Assembly (NCBI GenBank): GCA_934481345.1
Contig: CAKSPF010000004.1
Coordinates: 62,001-126,000, forward strand
DNA from: an uncultured Clostridia bacterium
Lineage (GTDB): Bacteria > Bacillota > Clostridia > UMGS1810
DNA: 64,000 nucleotides
Direction: 5' to 3'
Shown here: positions 61,295 to 64,000 of the stretch, one piece after another
Numbering within the stretch: position 1 is the stretch's first letter
Layout: each line of letters starts with the position of its first letter
Made by a program: the position numbers and the translations under genes
Notes under the pieces: generated by a model
What the model was told of the DNA's origin: nothing
Databases searched by the model: none
The model's input: the letters and a program-made list of their open reading frames with translations, nothing else

Positions 61295-63115
61295 TCAGCT
61301 GTTCTTTGCTCTTGTCTTTGCTCTTTGAGTTTTGTCAAGTATCTTCTTTCTCATTCTCAGGCTCTTGGGAGTAACCTCCAAAAGCTCGTCATCCGCAAGA
61401 AATTCAATACAGTTTTCAAGCGACATCACTACCGGAGGAACAAGCCTTAATGCGTCATCGGAACCCGAAGCACGGGTATTTGTAATGTGCTTTTTCTTGC
61501 ATACATTTACATCTATATCGCCGAGTCGTAAGTTTTCTCCGACAATCATTCCCTGGTAAACCTCAACTCCCGCTCCGATAAACAGCGTTCCTCTCTCCTG
61601 GGCATTATACAGACCGTATGTTATGGACTCGCCGTCTTCAAAAGCAACAAGCGAACCTCTCTGGCGCATAGGAATATCTCCCTTATACTCCTCGTAACCG
61701 TTTAAGATATGATTCATAACGCCGTTTCCGCGGGTATCAGTCATAAGCTGCGACCTGTAACCGATAAGACTTCTCGACGGTATGTTGAATTCTATCCTCG
61801 TAAATCCGGAAGAACTGTTGTTCATATTGAGCATCTGAGCCTTTCTCTCTGCAAGAGTCTGAATAACCGTACCCACATATTCTTCGGGAACATCTATTAT
61901 CAGAAGCTCCATAGGCTCTACGAGCTTTCCGTCAATGTGCTTGTATATTACTTCCGGTTTTGAAACCTGGAATTCATACCCCTGACGGCGCATTGTTTCT
62001 ATTAATACAGAAAGATGAAGCTCGCCTCTGCCCGATACCTTGAACGAATCGGCAGAATCTGTTTCTTCTACTTTAAGGCTTACATTTGTCATCATTTCTC
62101 TGAAGAGCCTGTCCCTTAAATGACGGCTTGTCACAAACTCGCCCTCCCTGCCGGCAAAGGGTGAATCGTTTACGCTGAATGTCATAGAAATTGTAGGCTC
62201 GTCTATCTCCACAAACGGAAGCGGTTCGGGGCAGTCTGTCGAACAGATGGTTTCGCCTATTTTAACATCGGCAACACCTGCCACCATTACAATATCGCCT
62301 ACCGTGGCGCTTTGAGTTTCCACTCTTTTTAAGCCTTCGTACTGATATATCTTTGTAAGTCTGATGTTTTCAACAGTTCCGTCTTTTTTGCATATTACAG
62401 CATTCTGACCGACAGTTGCCGTACCTCTTTCCACGCGGCCCACTGCCATTGCACCCACATAATCGTCATAGTCAATGTTTGATATAAGCATTTGCAGACC
62501 GCCGTTTTCATCGCCTTCGGGCGCCGGAACATGGTTTATTATCATGTCAAACAGCGGTTTAAGATTTTCACCCGCTTTTTCCGGGTCCAGCGTTGCATAG
62601 CCGTCACGTCCGGACGCATATACTACCGGCGAATTAAACTGATCGTCGGTTGCGTCAAGCTCCAGAAACAGCTCGAGCACCTCGTCCACAACTTCATACG
62701 GACGGGCATTCGGTCTGTCTATTTTATTTACTACTATAATAGGTCTTAAATTAAGCGAAAGAGCCTTTTTCAACACAAATCTTGTCTGCGGCATGCATCC
62801 CTCAAATGCGTCTACAAGCACGAGAACGCCGTCTACCATTTTCAATACACGCTCAACCTCACCGCCGAAATCGGCATGTCCCGGAGTATCTACAATATTT
62901 ATCTTAATATCGTTATAAATCAACGAGGTATTTTTGGAAAGAATCGTAATTCCTCTTTCCTTTTCAAGCTCGTTATTGTCCATTACCCTCTCGTCAACCT
63001 GCTGATTTTCTCTGAAAACACCGCTCTGCTTAAGCATTGCGTCAACCAAAGTTGTCTTGCCGTGGTCAACGTGAGCTATAATGGCTATATTTCTTAAATT
63101 TTCTCTGGTACTCAT
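61295..63115 (-). CDS. typA: Ribosome-associated translational GTPase TypA/BipA
   Basis: 606 residues. GTPase motifs AHVDHGKTT, ERGITI, DTPGHADFGGEV and NKIDRP, then beta-barrel and EF-G-like domains III and V and a C-terminal RNA-binding domain. It aids ribosome assembly and stress growth. I placed the start at the ATG at 63115 with AAAGGA upstream. Only 41 bases separate it from the rpmE terminator. Confidence 0.96.
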   Translation of the reverse strand: MSTRENLRNIAIIAHVDHGKTTLVDAMLKQSGVFRENQQVDERVMDNNELEKERGITILSKNTSLIYNDIKINIVDTPGHADFGGEVERVLKMVDGVLVLVDAFEGCMPQTRFVLKKALSLNLRPIIVVNKIDRPNARPYEVVDEVLELFLELDATDDQFNSPVVYASGRDGYATLDPEKAGENLKPLFDMIINHVPAPEGDENGGLQMLISNIDYDDYVGAMAVGRVERGTATVGQNAVICKKDGTVENIRLTKIYQYEGLKRVETQSATVGDIVMVAGVADVKIGETICSTDCPEPLPFVEIDEPTISMTFSVNDSPFAGREGEFVTSRHLRDRLFREMMTNVSLKVEETDSADSFKVSGRGELHLSVLIETMRRQGYEFQVSKPEVIYKHIDGKLVEPMELLIIDVPEEYVGTVIQTLAERKAQMLNMNNSSSGFTRIEFNIPSRSLIGYRSQLMTDTRGNGVMNHILNGYEEYKGDIPMRQRGSLVAFEDGESITYGLYNAQERGTLFIGAGVEVYQGMIVGENLRLGDIDVNVCKKKHITNTRASGSDDALRLVPPVVMSLENCIEFLADDELLEVTPKSLRMRKKILDKTQRAKTRAKNS

Positions 63116-63153
63116 TTGTAACTGTCCTTTCAATAAACATAGATCAAGCAACG

Positions 63154-63178
63154 AAAAACCCCTTCTTATGAAGGGGTT
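63154..63178 (-). terminator. Terminator of rpmE
   Basis: A 9-bp stem AACCCCTTC/GAAGGGGTT (63157-63165, 63170-63178) with a T run on the - strand, between rpmE and typA. Confidence 0.85.
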
Positions 63179-63184
63179 AATACT

Positions 63185-63388
63185 TTATTTGCTCATTCCG
63201 TATCTCTTCTTGAATTTATCAATTCTACCGCCGGTATCTACAAGTTTCTGCTTACCTGTATAGAAAGGATGACAATTCGAACAAATTTCAACATTGATAT
63301 TTTCTTTTGTTGAACGAGTCTCAAAAGTAGCTCCACAAGCACATTTAATTACTGTAGGCTTGTAATCCGGATGTATTCCCTGTTTCAT
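63185..63388 (-). CDS. rpmE: 50S ribosomal protein bL31, zinc-binding form
   Basis: 67 residues. Cysteines C16, C18, C36 and C39 mark the zinc-containing (C+) type. HPFYTGKQK is the family signature. Zinc-replete cells use this form. Own promoter and terminator. Confidence 0.97.
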   Translation of the reverse strand: MKQGIHPDYKPTVIKCACGATFETRSTKENINVEICSNCHPFYTGKQKLVDTGGRIDKFKKRYGMSK

Positions 63389-63433
63389 GTATATTCACCT
63401 CTGCATTCCATATTTCTCGTTTACGACTTTACT

Positions 63434-63462
63434 ATTATATCACAAGTTTTTACAAAATGCAA
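63434..63462 (-). promoter_or_regulatory. Promoter of rpmE
   Basis: TTGCAT (63457-63462), 17-bp spacer and TATAAT (63434-63439) with an extended -10 TGA, on the - strand, about 45 bp before the rpmE ATG. Confidence 0.7.
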
Positions 63463-63469
63463 GTACAAA

Positions 63470-64000
63470 TTAAATTAATTTTTCAATTTCTTTTATGCAT
63501 TCGTCAAGCTTTGCGTCTGCGCTGCTTAAATCCTTGTCCTTTACGCCGAAATAGAACTTGATTTTAGGCTCTGTTCCCGACGGACGCATTGCAAACCAGC
63601 AGTCATTGTCAAGCTCAAAACGAAGAACGTTTGAAACCGGAAGTTTAAGCTTTTCGACACTGCCGTCCGAAACAGTTGATATTGTTCCCTTTTCAACATC
63701 CCAGATTTTGTTTATGTTTAATCCGGCAAAGGTTTTCGGCGGATTGTTTCTGAACTTTTCCATAATTGAGCTCATTTTTTCTATTCCGTCAATACCTGCA
63801 AACGTAAGAGTTTTTAATCTTTCAAGATAAAAACCGTATTTCTTGTATAAGCCGAGCAATCCGTCATAAAGCGTCATGCCCTTGGTTTTGTAGTCGGCAG
63901 CCATTTCGGTTACGAGCATTGCGGCAACCACGGCGTCCTTGTCACGGCAGTATGTGCCTGCAAGGTAACCGTAGCTTTCCTCAAAGCCAAACACATACTC
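63470..64000 (-). CDS. Phosphoglucomutase/phosphomannomutase, C-terminal part
   Basis: The last 176 residues of an alpha-D-phosphohexomutase; the 5' part lies right of the window. The frame is open to base 64000 (EYVFGFEESYG at the edge). GFEESYG is the sugar-binding loop of domain 3 and MRPSGTEPKIKFYF is the phosphate-binding loop of domain 4. It interconverts hexose 1- and 6-phosphates. The exact sugar specificity is not shown. Confidence 0.92.
   Translation of the reverse strand, partial: EYVFGFEESYGYLAGTYCRDKDAVVAAMLVTEMAADYKTKGMTLYDGLLGLYKKYGFYLERLKTLTFAGIDGIEKMSSIMEKFRNNPPKTFAGLNINKIWDVEKGTISTVSDGSVEKLKLPVSNVLRFELDNDCWFAMRPSGTEPKIKFYFGVKDKDLSSADAKLDECIKEIEKLI

Noticed and set aside
63389..63433. 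An L31-type autoregulatory leader before rpmE
   Set aside because: The untranslated region is only about 40 bases and I see no conserved stem structure.
1..64000. tRNA, rRNA, CRISPR, phage or transposon sequences
   Set aside because: Looked for on both strands by eye. No cloverleaf-like CCA ends, direct repeat arrays, transposase or integrase motifs were seen.

Overview
The window is a chromosomal segment from a moderately AT-rich Gram-positive anaerobe, most likely a member of the Clostridia (Bacillota). The evidence is gene order typical of that class (yhbY-nadD-yqeK-LCP-rsfS-leuS; zapA-U32-dut-maf-mreBCD-pbp2; tig-clpP-clpX; comEC-holA), strong GGAGG-type ribosome binding sites, many GTG/TTG starts, sigma-A type promoters with 17-bp spacers, hairpin/T-run terminators, a Crh/HPr-like protein and an electron-transfer-flavoprotein metabolic cluster. 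I saw no phage genes, insertion sequences, CRISPR arrays, rRNA or tRNA genes. Coding density is high and no gene-free stretch exceeds 300 bases.

Layout. 1-2825: the end of an HPr-like gene, mtaB on the + strand, then three small membrane-protein genes on the - strand. 2844-14359: a purine operon on the - strand (purE-C-F-M-N-O-H-D-L), led by a ZTP riboswitch fused to an intrinsic terminator. It covers the pathway from PRPP to IMP except purB (and purK), and replaces the usual bifunctional PurH by a stand-alone AICAR transformylase plus PurO. 14463-29401: a long - strand cell-shape and division block: an Elp3-like radical SAM gene, smc, ftsY, zapA, a U32 peptidase-family gene, dut, maf, mreB, mreC, mreD, PBP2, a MinD-like ATPase lacking the P-loop lysine, and mgsA. 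29496-33097: a + strand set starting from a divergent promoter (PAP2 phosphatase, pgeF, ABC exporter, membrane-anchored metal-binding protein). 33109-37149: tig-clpP-clpX and a metallophosphoesterase on the - strand. 37210-40509: comEC-holA on the + strand.

40515-49820: serine synthesis (serC-serA, - strand), an RpiR-family regulator, and a divergent + strand cluster of an EtfB-EtfA fusion, a VAO-family FAD oxidase, an 8-cysteine ferredoxin-like protein with degenerate CCG domains, and an FGGY sugar kinase. Two TGAAA/TTTCA inverted repeats flank the cluster promoter and are candidate RpiR operators. This is the most unusual part of the window and looks like an Etf-linked oxidation system for a sugar-derived hydroxy compound; the substrate is not evident.

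49825-64000: a large secreted beta-rich protein of unknown role, an acyl-CoA synthetase-like enzyme, a secreted polysaccharide deacetylase, the yhbY-to-leuS operon, ung, typA, rpmE and the C-terminal part of a phosphohexomutase cut by the window edge. Most genes are ordinary housekeeping. The points of interest are the Etf cluster, the split PurH/PurO arrangement with its riboswitch, the degenerate MinD-like protein, an internal purC-purF hairpin switch and a short orphan reading frame after holA.
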